Source: Halomonas sp. GD1P12
GTDB lineage: Bacteria; Pseudomonadota; Gammaproteobacteria; Pseudomonadales; Halomonadaceae
Length of the DNA: 64,000 bases
Assembly: GCF_025725645.1 (NCBI RefSeq)
Contig: NZ_CP107007.1
Span: 248,001-312,000, forward strand
Direction of reading: 5' to 3'
Within the stretch, counting starts at the first letter, position 1, and each line of letters opens with the position of its first letter. Below are positions 34,077 to 42,802 of the stretch, in pieces. The translations under genes were made by a program, and so were the position numbers. Below the pieces are notes generated by a model. It was not told the DNA's origin. It did not search any database and saw only the letters and a list, made by a program, of their open reading frames with translations.

Positions 34077-35825
34077 ATGACCGCGCAAGACGCTCAGTGG
34101 CTACATCTCATTCTCGAACGCGAAGACCTGAGCGTTCTGTTTCAACCCATCATGGACGCGAGCCAGCAGGCGATCTTTGGCTATGAGGCGCTGGTGCGCG
34201 GGCCAGAAGCGTCGCCGCTGCACTCGCCGCTGCGCCTGTTCGACGTGGCGACCCAGGCCGGGCTTCTGGTCGAGCTCGATCTGTTGTGCCGGCGCCTGGC
34301 GATTACCCGCTTTGCCGAGCTCGAGCTTCCGGGCTTTCTGTTTCTCAACGTCATGCCGCTGACCATCGTCGAGCGCGACTTTCAGGAGGGGCTGACCCTG
34401 GGGTTCGTGCGCGAAAGCAACCTGCCCCCGGAGCGGGTGGTGATCGAACTCACCGAGCACGTGCCGATTCACGACTACGAGTTGATGCGCCAGGCGGTGG
34501 ATCACTACCGCGACATGGGCTTTCAGGTGGCCCTCGACGACCTGGGGGCTGGGCACTCGAGCCTTCGCCACTGGGCGGAGCTGCGCCCGGACTTCGTCAA
34601 GCTCGACCGTCACTTCATCGCCGGGATCGACCAGGAGCCGGCCAAGCGGGAGTTTCTGCGCTCGATTCTGGATGTGGCGCGAAGTCTCGACTGCAAGCTG
34701 ATTGCCGAGGGGATCGAAACCGCCGCCGAGCATCTGTGCCTTTGGGAGCTCGACCGCGGACTTTCGCTCTTGCAGGGCTTCTATTTTGCCCGTCCCAGCG
34801 CCACGCCACCGCTTTCCCTTCATATGCAGCTACCCGCCGCCGGGCAGATCAGCAGTGCCGGGCGTACCGCCCGCGCCATTTCGCGCCCGATCGATACCGT
34901 CGCCCCAGAGGATTCGGTGCTGGCGCTGGCCGAGCGTTTTCGTAACGCCCCCACGCTTCGCTGTGTCGCGGTGATCGACAGCGGCCGGCCGGTCGCAGTG
35001 GTGCGGCGAAACGCCTTTTTGACTCTGTTCACCAACCCCTACAGCCACGCGCTCTACGCCAAGCGCCGGGTGATGGACGTTGCCGATACCCGTGCGCTGA
35101 TCAGCGAGGCGGACACGCCGCTGGAAACGCTCAGCCAGGCGCTGACCGAGCGCCACGACATCGACCAGGAGGATTTCGTGATCGTCGAGCAGGGGCGCTA
35201 TCTGGGCATGGGCAGCATCGTCGACCTGCTGCGCGAGATCACCGCCATTCAGGTGCGCCAGGCGCGCCACGCCAATCCGCTCACGGGGCTGCCCGGCAAC
35301 ATTCTGATCAACGAGACCCTGAGCCAGACGCTCGAGGCGCAAACGCCCTTCGCCGCTGCCTACGTCGATCTGGACAACTTCAAGGCGTTCAACGACGCCT
35401 ACGGCTACGCCCGGGGCGATCAGGTGATCATTGCGCTGTCCCGGCTGTTGCAGGCGCAGGTGGACAGCGCCGGCGGCTTTATCGGCCACATCGGCGGCGA
35501 TGACTTCATGATGCTGCTGCCCATCGAGCACTGGGAGAGCGTGTGCCGCCAGATTCTCGACTCCTTTGGCGTGATGGCGCCGCAGTTCTATACCGAGAGC
35601 GATCGACAGCAGGGCGGGGTGCGGGTCGAAAATCGTCGGGGGGAGGCGGATTTTTTTCCTTGTGTGAGCGTGTCGATCGCCGTCCAGCCGGTGCTGGATG
35701 CGACGCGCTATAAAGCGCTCGAGGTCGCGGCCAAACTCTCCGAGCTCAAGCACCAGGCAAAGAAGATTCCCGGCAACAGCCTGTTCGTCGAGCGCCGTGA
35801 GGCCCAGGGCTCAGTGTCATCCTGA
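34077..35825 (+). CDS. c-di-GMP phosphodiesterase, EAL-CBS-GGDEF
   Basis: Protein of 582 residues with an EAL domain first (about 15-245), a CBS pair in the middle (about 260-400) and a GGDEF domain last (about 415-570). The EAL domain keeps its catalytic set: YEALVRG, a metal-binding N in FLNVMP, IELTEH, DDLGAGHSSL and VKLDRHF, so it should hydrolyse c-di-GMP. The GGDEF signature is GGDDF, and I see no RxxD inhibition site before it. A Pho box lies upstream, so phosphate starvation probably induces this gene, much as PhoB induces the phosphodiesterase RapA in Pseudomonas fluorescens. Cytoplasmic; no membrane segment. Confidence 0.92.
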   Translation: MTAQDAQWLHLILEREDLSVLFQPIMDASQQAIFGYEALVRGPEASPLHSPLRLFDVATQAGLLVELDLLCRRLAITRFAELELPGFLFLNVMPLTIVERDFQEGLTLGFVRESNLPPERVVIELTEHVPIHDYELMRQAVDHYRDMGFQVALDDLGAGHSSLRHWAELRPDFVKLDRHFIAGIDQEPAKREFLRSILDVARSLDCKLIAEGIETAAEHLCLWELDRGLSLLQGFYFARPSATPPLSLHMQLPAAGQISSAGRTARAISRPIDTVAPEDSVLALAERFRNAPTLRCVAVIDSGRPVAVVRRNAFLTLFTNPYSHALYAKRRVMDVADTRALISEADTPLETLSQALTERHDIDQEDFVIVEQGRYLGMGSIVDLLREITAIQVRQARHANPLTGLPGNILINETLSQTLEAQTPFAAAYVDLDNFKAFNDAYGYARGDQVIIALSRLLQAQVDSAGGFIGHIGGDDFMMLLPIEHWESVCRQILDSFGVMAPQFYTESDRQQGGVRVENRRGEADFFPCVSVSIAVQPVLDATRYKALEVAAKLSELKHQAKKIPGNSLFVERREAQGSVSS

Positions 35826-35866
35826 TGTCACGTTAGTGTCGCGGGGCTGTCATTCGGCGCTGTCAC
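35825..35866 (+). promoter_or_regulatory. Tandem Pho box upstream of phnD
   Basis: Three half-sites with exact 11-bp period, ATGTCAC (35825), GTGTCGC (35836) and CTGTCAT (35847), and a fourth, CTGTCAC (35860), after 13 bp. Arrays of this kind bind several PhoB dimers. They end 36 bp before the phnD start. Confidence 0.75.
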
Positions 35867-35902
35867 CATGAGGGCACTTCGAACAACGCTTAGGGGTTCA
35901 CG

Positions 35903-36865
35903 ATGACGCTCTCTTTTACCCGCACGCTTCTCAGCGCCGCCATTACGGGTGCCTTCGCGCTGACCACGCTCGGCGCCGCCGCCGATCTCTCCTCGCGCTA
36001 CACCGATGACGATGGTGACATGATCGCCGACGTGCCCAGCGACGAGTCCCAGTGGGTCGACCCGGATACGCTGGTCTTCGCCTACACGCCGGTAGAAGAC
36101 CCGGCAGTGTACGCCGAGGTGTGGGCGGACTTTCTCGAGCACTTGAGCGAGGCGACCGGTAAGGAGGTGCAGTTCTTCCCGGTGCAGTCCAACGCCGCTC
36201 AGCAGGAGGCGCTGCGCGCCGGGCGTTTGCATATCGCCGGCTTCAACACCGGCGGCGTGCCGGTGGCGGTGAACTGCGGCGGGTTCCGCCCGTTCGCCAT
36301 GATGGCCGCCGACGACGGCAGCTTCGGCTACGAGATGGAGATCATCACCTACCCGGATAGCGGCATCGCGTCCGTCGAGGACCTGCAAGGACGTCAGCTG
36401 GCGTTTACCTCGGAAACCTCCAACTCCGGGTTCCGCGCGCCATCGGCGCTATTGCGCTCCGAGTACGGCATGGAAGCGGGCGAGGATTTCGAGACCGCCT
36501 TCTCCGGCTCTCACGACAACTCGATTCTGGGCGTGGTGAACCAGGACTACGACGCGGCGGCGATCGCCAACTCGGTGGCCAAGCGCATGCTCGCCCGCGG
36601 CGTGGTCAACGAAGGCGACTTCGACGTCATTTATACCTCGGAAACCTTCCCGACTACCGGCTATGGCCTGGCGCACAACCTGAAACCCGAGCTCGCCCAG
36701 CAGATTCAGGACGCCTTTTTCAGCTATGACTGGGAAGGCACGCCGCTGGCAGCGGAGTTCGAAAACTCCGGCGAGGCGCAGTTCATTCCGATCACCTACG
36801 CCGATCACTGGTCGGTGATTCGCACCATCGCCGACGCCAACGACGTCACCTACGACTGCGACTGA
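35903..36865 (+). CDS. phnD: Phosphonate/phosphate ABC transporter substrate-binding protein
   Basis: Periplasmic binding protein of 320 residues. It has a signal peptide (LLSAAITGAFALTTLGAAA). The mature part shows the PhnD family layout: FAYTPVEDPAVYAEVW near the start, AGRLHIAGFNTGG, then FTSETSNSGFRAPSALL, the phosphate or phosphonate-binding loop. It carries the ligand to the PhnC-PhnE transporter encoded next. The ligand may be phosphonate, phosphite, phosphate or an ester; no C-P lyase or phosphonatase genes are in the window. A tandem Pho box controls the operon. Confidence 0.93.
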   Translation: MTLSFTRTLLSAAITGAFALTTLGAAADLSSRYTDDDGDMIADVPSDESQWVDPDTLVFAYTPVEDPAVYAEVWADFLEHLSEATGKEVQFFPVQSNAAQQEALRAGRLHIAGFNTGGVPVAVNCGGFRPFAMMAADDGSFGYEMEIITYPDSGIASVEDLQGRQLAFTSETSNSGFRAPSALLRSEYGMEAGEDFETAFSGSHDNSILGVVNQDYDAAAIANSVAKRMLARGVVNEGDFDVIYTSETFPTTGYGLAHNLKPELAQQIQDAFFSYDWEGTPLAAEFENSGEAQFIPITYADHWSVIRTIADANDVTYDCD

Positions 36866-36938
36866 CCCCCGCGTTTTTCGAGACCTTTCGGCCGGAAGCT
36901 ACGCTTGCGGCCGAGTGCCGTATTGACGAGGTACTTCC

Positions 36939-37769
36939 ATGCTCACACTTGCAGGCGTTGGTAAACGCTACCCCACCGGTGATCGCGCGCTCAGCGATAT
37001 CGAGCTGACCCTTCCTGAGGGGCAAGTGCTGGCGCTGATCGGCCCATCGGGCGCGGGCAAGAGTACGCTGATCCGCTGCGTGAACCGGCTGGTGGAGCCG
37101 ACTCAGGGCAGCATTCGCCTGGGCGATCAGGAGCTGACCACTCTGTCCGGCGCCGGGCTCCGGCGGGCGCGGCGCTCGATGGGCATGATCTTTCAGGAGT
37201 ACGCGCTGGTGGACCGGCTCACGGTGATGGAGAACGTACTCTCCGGGCGGCTGGGCTACGTCGGCTTCTGGCGAAGCTTTCTGCGCCGCTACCCGTCGGA
37301 TGCGGTGCGCGAAGCGTTTCGCCTGCTCGAGCGGGTGGGGCTTGCGCATGCCATCGACAAGCGCGCCGATGCGCTCTCCGGCGGCCAGCGCCAGCGGGTG
37401 GGCATCGCCCGGGCGCTGTTGCAAAGCCCGAGGCTTTTGCTGGTGGACGAGCCCACGGCGAGTCTCGATCCGAAAACCTCGCGCCAGATCATGCGCCTGA
37501 TCCGCGAGCTCTGCGCCGAGCGGGGCTTGGCCGCGATCATCAACATCCACGACGTGGCCCTGGCGCAGCAGTTCGCCGACCGCATCGTTGGGCTCAACGC
37601 CGGGCGCATCGTCTTCGATGGCGCCCCGGGGGAGCTGACCGCCGAAATGCTTACTACGATCTACGGCGAGGAGGAGTGGGATGTTCGCGAAAGCGCTGAC
37701 AACGAGTATGAGGCACCAGACGCGCAGCGGCGGGCCGCGGCGCCGGCAATGCGCGTGGCCGCCTCATGA
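36939..37769 (+). CDS. phnC: Phosphonate ABC transporter ATP-binding protein
   Basis: ABC ATPase of 276 residues. Walker A is [12 protein letters not shown] (about 32-43), the Q-loop [12 protein letters not shown], the ABC signature [15 protein letters not shown] (about 146) and Walker [13 protein letters not shown] (about 166). PhnC-specific spacing around the Q-loop ([18 protein letters not shown]) supports the call. The final 30 residues are acidic then Ala/Arg-rich. Its stop overlaps the first permease start as ATGA. Confidence 0.94.
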   Translation: MLTLAGVGKRYPTGDRALSDIELTLPEGQVLALIGPSGAGKSTLIRCVNRLVEPTQGSIRLGDQELTTLSGAGLRRARRSMGMIFQEYALVDRLTVMENVLSGRLGYVGFWRSFLRRYPSDAVREAFRLLERVGLAHAIDKRADALSGGQRQRVGIARALLQSPRLLLVDEPTASLDPKTSRQIMRLIRELCAERGLAAIINIHDVALAQQFADRIVGLNAGRIVFDGAPGELTAEMLTTIYGEEEWDVRESADNEYEAPDAQRRAAAPAMRVAAS

Positions 37770-38590
37770 GGTCGGATAACCAGGCGCGACTGAGCGCGGC
37801 GCAGCGCGGACAGTGGCGAAAGCCCGCCTTCATTGAGGGCAAATGGCGTCGCGTGGCGCTGAGCGCCGGCGTGCTGGCGTATCTTGCGCTGGCGCTGGGC
37901 TCCGTCGAGGTGAACTGGGCGCGGGTCGCCGAGGGCGCCGGGCGCGGGCTCAACTTTTTGGCGGCCTTTGCCCACCCGGATTTTGTAAGCCGCCAGAGCG
38001 ACATCCTCGCCGGGCTGCTGGAGAGTTTGACCATGACGCTCACCTCCACGGTGATCGGCGTGCTGCTCGCCATTCCCGTGGGCCTCGGGGCGGCGCGCAA
38101 TATAGCGCCGCTGCCGGTTTACGTGCTGTGCCGCGCGATCATCGCGGTGTCGCGCACCTTTCAGGAGATCATCATCGCGATTTTGTTCGTGGTGATGTTC
38201 GGCTTCGGGCCGCTGGCTGGGATGCTCACCCTGGCCTTTGCCACCGTCGGCTTCATGGCCAAGCTTCTGGCCGAGGACATCGAGGATCTCGACGCGCGCC
38301 AGGTCGAGGCGGTGCGCTCGACCGGCGCCGGCTGGTGGCAGGTGATGAACCACGCCGTCCAGCCCCAGGTGATGCCGCGGCTGATCGGGCTCTCCATGTA
38401 CCGCCTCGACATCAACTTTCGCGAGTCGTCGGTGATCGGCATCGTCGGCGCCGGCGGCATCGGCGCCACGCTCAACACCTCGCTCAGCCGCTACGAGTAC
38501 AGCACGTCGGCGGCGATCCTGTTGATCATCATCGCGATCGTGCTGGCCAGCGAATACGCCTCCAGCCACATTCGCCGCTTCACCCAATAG
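37766..38590 (+). CDS. phnE: Phosphonate ABC transporter permease (first PhnE)
   Basis: Inner-membrane permease of 274 residues with about six hydrophobic segments. The EAA-like coupling loop is [19 protein letters not shown] (about 187-205), which contacts PhnC. A basic N-terminal tail of about 28 residues precedes the first helix. Overlaps phnC by 4 nt. The second permease gene follows after 13 bp; two PhnE proteins probably form a heterodimer channel. Confidence 0.93.
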   Translation: MRSDNQARLSAAQRGQWRKPAFIEGKWRRVALSAGVLAYLALALGSVEVNWARVAEGAGRGLNFLAAFAHPDFVSRQSDILAGLLESLTMTLTSTVIGVLLAIPVGLGAARNIAPLPVYVLCRAIIAVSRTFQEIIIAILFVVMFGFGPLAGMLTLAFATVGFMAKLLAEDIEDLDARQVEAVRSTGAGWWQVMNHAVQPQVMPRLIGLSMYRLDINFRESSVIGIVGAGGIGATLNTSLSRYEYSTSAAILLIIIAIVLASEYASSHIRRFTQ

Positions 38591-38603
38591 GCAGGAATCC
38601 CTG

Positions 38604-39419
38604 ATGCCCGTTTCGACCTCTCTTGATGGTTTGCCGCTGTGGCAGCGGCGCACCAGCCGCGCCCAGTGGCTGCGCTTTGGCGGCTGGCTTTCGGGCACGT
38701 GCCTGTTTCTGCTCTGCTGGAAAGTGATTTCGGACAACACCATGTGGGTGTTCGCCCTGGACGCCGGGCGCCAGGGCAGTGACCTTCTAAGTCGCATGAT
38801 GCCGCCGCGCTGGGAGTACGCGGCGAGCCTTTGGCAGCCGATGTGGGACACGCTCAATATTGCCACCCTGGGCACGGCGCTGGGCATCCTGATGGCCTTT
38901 CCCGTGGCGTTTCTCGCCGCGCGCAACACCACGCCGCACCCGCTGGTGCGAAGCCTGGCGCTGACCGTCATCGTTTCGTCGCGCTCGATCAACTCGCTGA
39001 TCTGGGCGATGTTGCTGGTCACCATCGTTGGGCCCGGCGTGCTCGCGGGCATCATTGCCATTGCGCTGCGCTCGATCGGCTTCGTCGGCAAGCTTTTGTA
39101 CGAGGCGATCGAGGAGATCCACCCAACCCCGGTCGAGGCAATCAGCGCCACCGGGGCAAGCCGCCTGCAGGTGATGAACTACGCCGTGCTGCCCCAGATC
39201 CTGCCTGCTTTCGCCGGCATCAGCGTCTACCGTTGGGATATCAACATTCGCGAGTCGACGGTGCTGGGACTGGTCGGCGCCGGTGGCATCGGGCTACAGC
39301 TCAACGCCTCGATCAATAGCCTCGCCTGGAGTCAGGTCAGCGTCATCTTCGTGATGATCTTCGCAACCGTTTTGGTCTCAGAGTGGATCTCGGCGCGTGT
39401 GCGCCACGCGATGATCTGA
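38604..39419 (+). CDS. phnE: Phosphonate ABC transporter permease (second PhnE)
   Basis: Second permease subunit of 271 residues. It has the same helix plan as the first and the coupling loop VEAISATGASRLQVMNYAVL (about 179-198); the two proteins share the segment SVYRWDINIRESTVLGLVGA with few changes, which shows an old duplication. Last gene of phnD-phnC-phnE-phnE. No catabolic gene follows, so the operon appears to serve uptake alone. Confidence 0.93.
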   Translation: MPVSTSLDGLPLWQRRTSRAQWLRFGGWLSGTCLFLLCWKVISDNTMWVFALDAGRQGSDLLSRMMPPRWEYAASLWQPMWDTLNIATLGTALGILMAFPVAFLAARNTTPHPLVRSLALTVIVSSRSINSLIWAMLLVTIVGPGVLAGIIAIALRSIGFVGKLLYEAIEEIHPTPVEAISATGASRLQVMNYAVLPQILPAFAGISVYRWDINIRESTVLGLVGAGGIGLQLNASINSLAWSQVSVIFVMIFATVLVSEWISARVRHAMI

Positions 39420-39498
39420 GACTCAATAGGCAGGTGTGGCAACCGTGCGCGCCTTGGGCCATGATGAAACCTCATTGATGCCACCGGCCGAGCGCACC

Positions 39499-40023
39499 AT
39501 GTCGACACCGTGTTTTTGTACCGCTTCTCGCTTGTCTTTTAACGTTGTCTTGCCTCGCGCCTGCCGGCGCCTTGGGGCGCTGCTGGCGCTTTTTCTGCTC
39601 GCTGGCTGCGCCAGCAAGGAGATAGCCACCGCCCCGACCCCGAACATGGCGGGCATCTCGATGGAGCGCGCGCTGATTCTTTCCCACGCCCAGCAGGCGA
39701 TCGGCACGCCGTATCGCTTCGGCGGCAATACGCCCAAAGGGCTCGACTGCTCGGGGCTGGTCGAGATGACCTACCGCGCCGCCGGCTTCAAGGTGCCGCG
39801 CACCGCCGATCAGCAGTACCGGGCGCTGCCCGGCACCCCACAGCCGCGCCCGGGAGATCTGCTATTTTTCGGCAGCGGTGCCAAGGCCACCCACGTGGGC
39901 ATCTACCGCGGCAACCGCCAGATGATCCACGCGCCGGGCAGCGGCCGTCAGGTGGTCAGCGTACCGCTGGACATCGACTACTGGGAAAGCCGCTACCTGG
40001 GCGCGGCGTCACTGGCGCCATAA
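39499..40023 (+). CDS. NlpC/P60-family lipoprotein hydrolase
   Basis: Probable cell-wall peptidase of 174 residues. The start at 39499 gives a basic N-terminus and a lipobox (LFLLAGC); upstream ATG codons (39436, 39478) are open but add no known element. The NlpC/P60 domain has the catalytic Cys in GLDCSGLVEMTY (about 83), His in ATHVGIYRG (about 130) and a polar third residue in MIHAPGSG. Such enzymes cleave peptidoglycan stem peptides from the periplasmic face of a membrane. Single gene, not linked to phn by sequence. Confidence 0.88.
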   Translation: MSTPCFCTASRLSFNVVLPRACRRLGALLALFLLAGCASKEIATAPTPNMAGISMERALILSHAQQAIGTPYRFGGNTPKGLDCSGLVEMTYRAAGFKVPRTADQQYRALPGTPQPRPGDLLFFGSGAKATHVGIYRGNRQMIHAPGSGRQVVSVPLDIDYWESRYLGAASLAP

Positions 40024-40207
40024 GCGCGTGAAAAAAGATGAGAAGTTTCGTTTAAGTACGCCCATTAAATGTTAATAATGGTAGCCTGTTAAGCGTGATG
40101 AATTTAGTCATCCGCGCCGTGTTGCTTCGCGCGGCGAATGCGCCGCAGATCAAGCCGCTGAATTGGCAGGCTTTCCCGCGATGCATGGCTCACTCCCCGA
40201 TTTGCCC

Positions 40208-40222
40208 AAGGAGCAGTCATTG
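40208..40222 (+). promoter_or_regulatory. Strong ribosome-binding site before a TTG start
   Basis: AAGGAG at 40208-40213 lies 6 nt before TTG at 40220. No comparable site precedes the in-frame ATG at 40181, so this decides the start of the PAS-GGDEF-EAL gene. Confidence 0.6.
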
Positions 40223-41998
40223 GCTCAGCAACAATTCGATGCCGCGCTGTCGTTGCGAGGTAACGCGCCGCTCTCGGTCGTGCCCTCCAGCGCTTCGTAT
40301 TCGCTCTGCGAAGCGGCATTCTATTGTGCCAATGAAGCGATCATCATCACCGATGCCGAGAATCTCGTCGTCGACGTCAACCCGGCCTTTTGTGAGCTGA
40401 CCGGGCTTGCCCTGGACCAGGTGATGGGTAAATCGCCCCAATCGTTCAGCATTCTGGCGCTGGAGGATAGCCGGGCCTCGCGGTTTTTGAACGACGACGT
40501 GCTGTTTCGCGACCGCGGCAAGAGCCAGGTGAGCTACCGGGGACACGATGGCAAGCCTTATCCGGCGATGATGTCGACCAACCGGGTACGCAACGAGCAG
40601 GGCGGGGTGGCCTATCATGTCATCGTGCTGTCGGATCTCTCCGCCATTCCCGCCCACGCGCGTCATCTCGACCGCGAAATCAGCTTCGACTCGCTTACCG
40701 GCTTACCCAATTTGCATCTTTTGACCCAGCTCATTCAGGAATCCATTCAGCACGCCGATGCCAGGGGCCTGCCGCTGGCGGTATGCTCGCTCGATATCGA
40801 CTACTTTCAGACCCTCAACGAGCGGCTGGGTCCCAAGCGCGGCGATACCATTCTGGCGGCGTTTTCCCGGCGCGTGAGCCACTTGCTGGTTGGGGATGAC
40901 GTGCTCGCTCGAGTCGGCGGCGACGAATTCGTGCTGCTGTTGCACCACGGGGTGGACGAGGCGTATTTCGAAACGCTCTTGAACTCGATTCGCCAGCCGC
41001 TGATGCTCGATGGTCAGAGTATCTATCTCACGGTGAGTCTGGGGGTCACGCTCTACCCCAACGACTACGCCCAGGGCGACATACTGCTGCGCCACGCCAA
41101 CCAGGCGATGTATCGAGCCAAGCAGCGCGGCCGCGATACCTACCATTTTTTTGACCCGGATCAGGACCGCCAGCTGCGCGTGCGCCATGAAAAGCGCCAG
41201 CGCTTTTCCGATGCGCTCAACGGTGACGAGCTGCGCCTTTTCTATCAGCCGCAAATCGACATGCGCACCGGTGAGATCGTTGGTCTCGAGGCGCTGATTC
41301 GCTGGCAGCACCCGGAAGAGGGGCTGCTGGCCCCGGCGGCGTTTTTACCGGACATCGAGGCGACCCCGCTCGAGGTCGATCTCGGCGAGTGGGTGATCAA
41401 CGAAGCGCTGCGCCAGCTCTCGGTATGGCAAACCCAAGGCACGGCGCTGACGGTGAGCGTGAACATCAGCCCTTCCCATCTGCTGGTCAAGGATTTCAGC
41501 CATCGCCTTGGCGAGCACCTGGCGCGCTACCCAAGCGTGAGCCCGTCGCTTTTGAAACTCGAAGTGCTCGAAAGCGCCGCCATTCACGACATCCAGTCGG
41601 CGCTGGTCAACATGGCGTGCTGTCAGACGCTGGGCGTGGGCTTTGCCATCGACGACTTCGGTACCGGCTTTTCGTCGCTTACCCACCTGCGCCAGCTGCC
41701 GGTGAACCTGATCAAGATCGATCAGAGCTTCGTGCGCGATATGCTGGACGACCACGATGACATGGCGATCGTCGAGAGTGTGATCTACATGGCCAACCGG
41801 TTTAAAAAGCCGATGCTGGCCGAAGGCGTGGAGACGCTGGCCCACGCGAGCGCGCTAATGGCGCTGGGCTGCCACCTGGCCCAGGGCTATGGCATCGCAC
41901 GCCCCATGCCCGCCGAGCAGGTGCCCGATTGGATCGAGCACTGGCCCGAGCGCCTCGAGTGGCACACCATCAAGCCGCTTTCGAAGGGGCTGTTGTAA
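40220..41998 (+). CDS. PAS-GGDEF-EAL c-di-GMP protein
   Basis: Protein of 592 residues. A PAS sensor domain (about 30-150) is followed by GGDEF (about 160-320) and EAL (about 335-580) domains. GGDEF signature: RVGGDEFVLLL, complete; no RxxD precedes it at the usual place. The EAL set is complete: GLEALIRWQHP, VSVNISPSHLL, LEVLES, IDDFGTGFSSL and IKIDQSF, so both synthesis and breakdown of c-di-GMP are possible; one activity may be regulatory. No membrane segment. I prefer the TTG at 40220 because of its ribosome-binding site; an ATG at 40181 would add 13 residues. The DUF2835 gene follows after 66 bp. Confidence 0.9.
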   Translation: MAQQQFDAALSLRGNAPLSVVPSSASYSLCEAAFYCANEAIIITDAENLVVDVNPAFCELTGLALDQVMGKSPQSFSILALEDSRASRFLNDDVLFRDRGKSQVSYRGHDGKPYPAMMSTNRVRNEQGGVAYHVIVLSDLSAIPAHARHLDREISFDSLTGLPNLHLLTQLIQESIQHADARGLPLAVCSLDIDYFQTLNERLGPKRGDTILAAFSRRVSHLLVGDDVLARVGGDEFVLLLHHGVDEAYFETLLNSIRQPLMLDGQSIYLTVSLGVTLYPNDYAQGDILLRHANQAMYRAKQRGRDTYHFFDPDQDRQLRVRHEKRQRFSDALNGDELRLFYQPQIDMRTGEIVGLEALIRWQHPEEGLLAPAAFLPDIEATPLEVDLGEWVINEALRQLSVWQTQGTALTVSVNISPSHLLVKDFSHRLGEHLARYPSVSPSLLKLEVLESAAIHDIQSALVNMACCQTLGVGFAIDDFGTGFSSLTHLRQLPVNLIKIDQSFVRDMLDDHDDMAIVESVIYMANRFKKPMLAEGVETLAHASALMALGCHLAQGYGIARPMPAEQVPDWIEHWPERLEWHTIKPLSKGLL

Positions 41999-42064
41999 GC
42001 TCGATGCCTGCTCGTTTCTATCCATTATTTCCCTGGCCGCTTGAGTGTTGCTCGTACCGTTACC

Positions 42065-42289
42065 ATGCCTTCCATCGACGTCGTTTTGAGTTTGACCCCG
42101 CGTGAGTGCCTGGCGTACTACGAAGGGCGCTATCGCAACGTACGCGCGCGCAGCGTCGACGGCCGCTGGGTCGTCTTTCCCGCCGAGGCGCTGCGCCGAG
42201 TCGTCGACCAGGAGGGCGTGCACGGGGTGTTTCGGCTCACGTTTACGGGTGAGGGCCGCTTTAGCCGCATCGATTTCGTTCAAAGGTAA
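42065..42289 (+). CDS. DUF2835-family small protein
   Basis: Small protein of 74 residues that fits DUF2835. Recognisable parts: an N-terminal strand (IDVVLSLTPRECLAYYEG), RSVDGRWVVFPAEALR in the middle and HGVFRLTFTGEGRFSRI at the end. The family is widespread in gammaproteobacteria without known function. Soluble. It is followed after 6 bp by a hypothetical gene in the same direction, so the two are probably co-transcribed. Confidence 0.82.
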   Translation: MPSIDVVLSLTPRECLAYYEGRYRNVRARSVDGRWVVFPAEALRRVVDQEGVHGVFRLTFTGEGRFSRIDFVQR

Positions 42290-42295
42290 TTCGCC

Positions 42296-42673
42296 ATGCC
42301 CGCCTTTCATCAAGCGCCGAGCCTGAACGAGCTGGTGCTGCGCATTATTCCCAACCTCAACCAGGCCGACACCCTGGTGCTCAATACGCTCGAGAGTTTG
42401 ATCGAAAGCGCCAGCGACCCGCTCGAGGTGCTGCGACGCAAGGAGCAAAAACAGCAGTTCGCCCTCGAGATATACCGGCTTCGCCTGGGGCTGGAGGGGG
42501 TGCTGGAGCGCTATCGGGACGATGTCAACGCGTTGATCGACAATGACAATCACCGCTCGCCGCCGCTGTCGTTCAAACCCGGTGAGGAGGCCGTGATCCG
42601 CGACGCCATCGCTATTTACGATCACGTACGCGCCTTTCAGCGCGGCGAGCGTGCAGCGCCAATCCCCCGTTAA
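42296..42673 (+). CDS. Hypothetical helical protein
   Basis: Protein of 125 residues that I cannot assign. It is largely helical and amphipathic (LNELVLRIIPNLNQADTLVL, then LIESASDPLEVLRRKEQKQQ), soluble and without signal peptide. It follows the DUF2835 gene by 6 bp and its ATG is preceded by AAGGTAA, so translation is likely. Codon use matches the neighbours. A tight link to DUF2835 suggests a shared role. Confidence 0.7.
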   Translation: MPAFHQAPSLNELVLRIIPNLNQADTLVLNTLESLIESASDPLEVLRRKEQKQQFALEIYRLRLGLEGVLERYRDDVNALIDNDNHRSPPLSFKPGEEAVIRDAIAIYDHVRAFQRGERAAPIPR

Positions 42674-42802
42674 TTTTCAGTGGCCGAACGTTTCTGGCAC
42701 CGATATTGCGTCTATAATGCAGGGCTCGCCCAGGGCTTACCCGCCCCGGCGAGCGACAGCGGCCTACCCGGTCTTCGCTGTGACTCATTTTGGAGATGAC
42801 CC

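Noticed and set aside
37661-39151. Long minus-strand frame (496 codons) opposite the phn permeases
   Set aside because: Spans two well-defined permease genes on the other strand and has no recognisable content.
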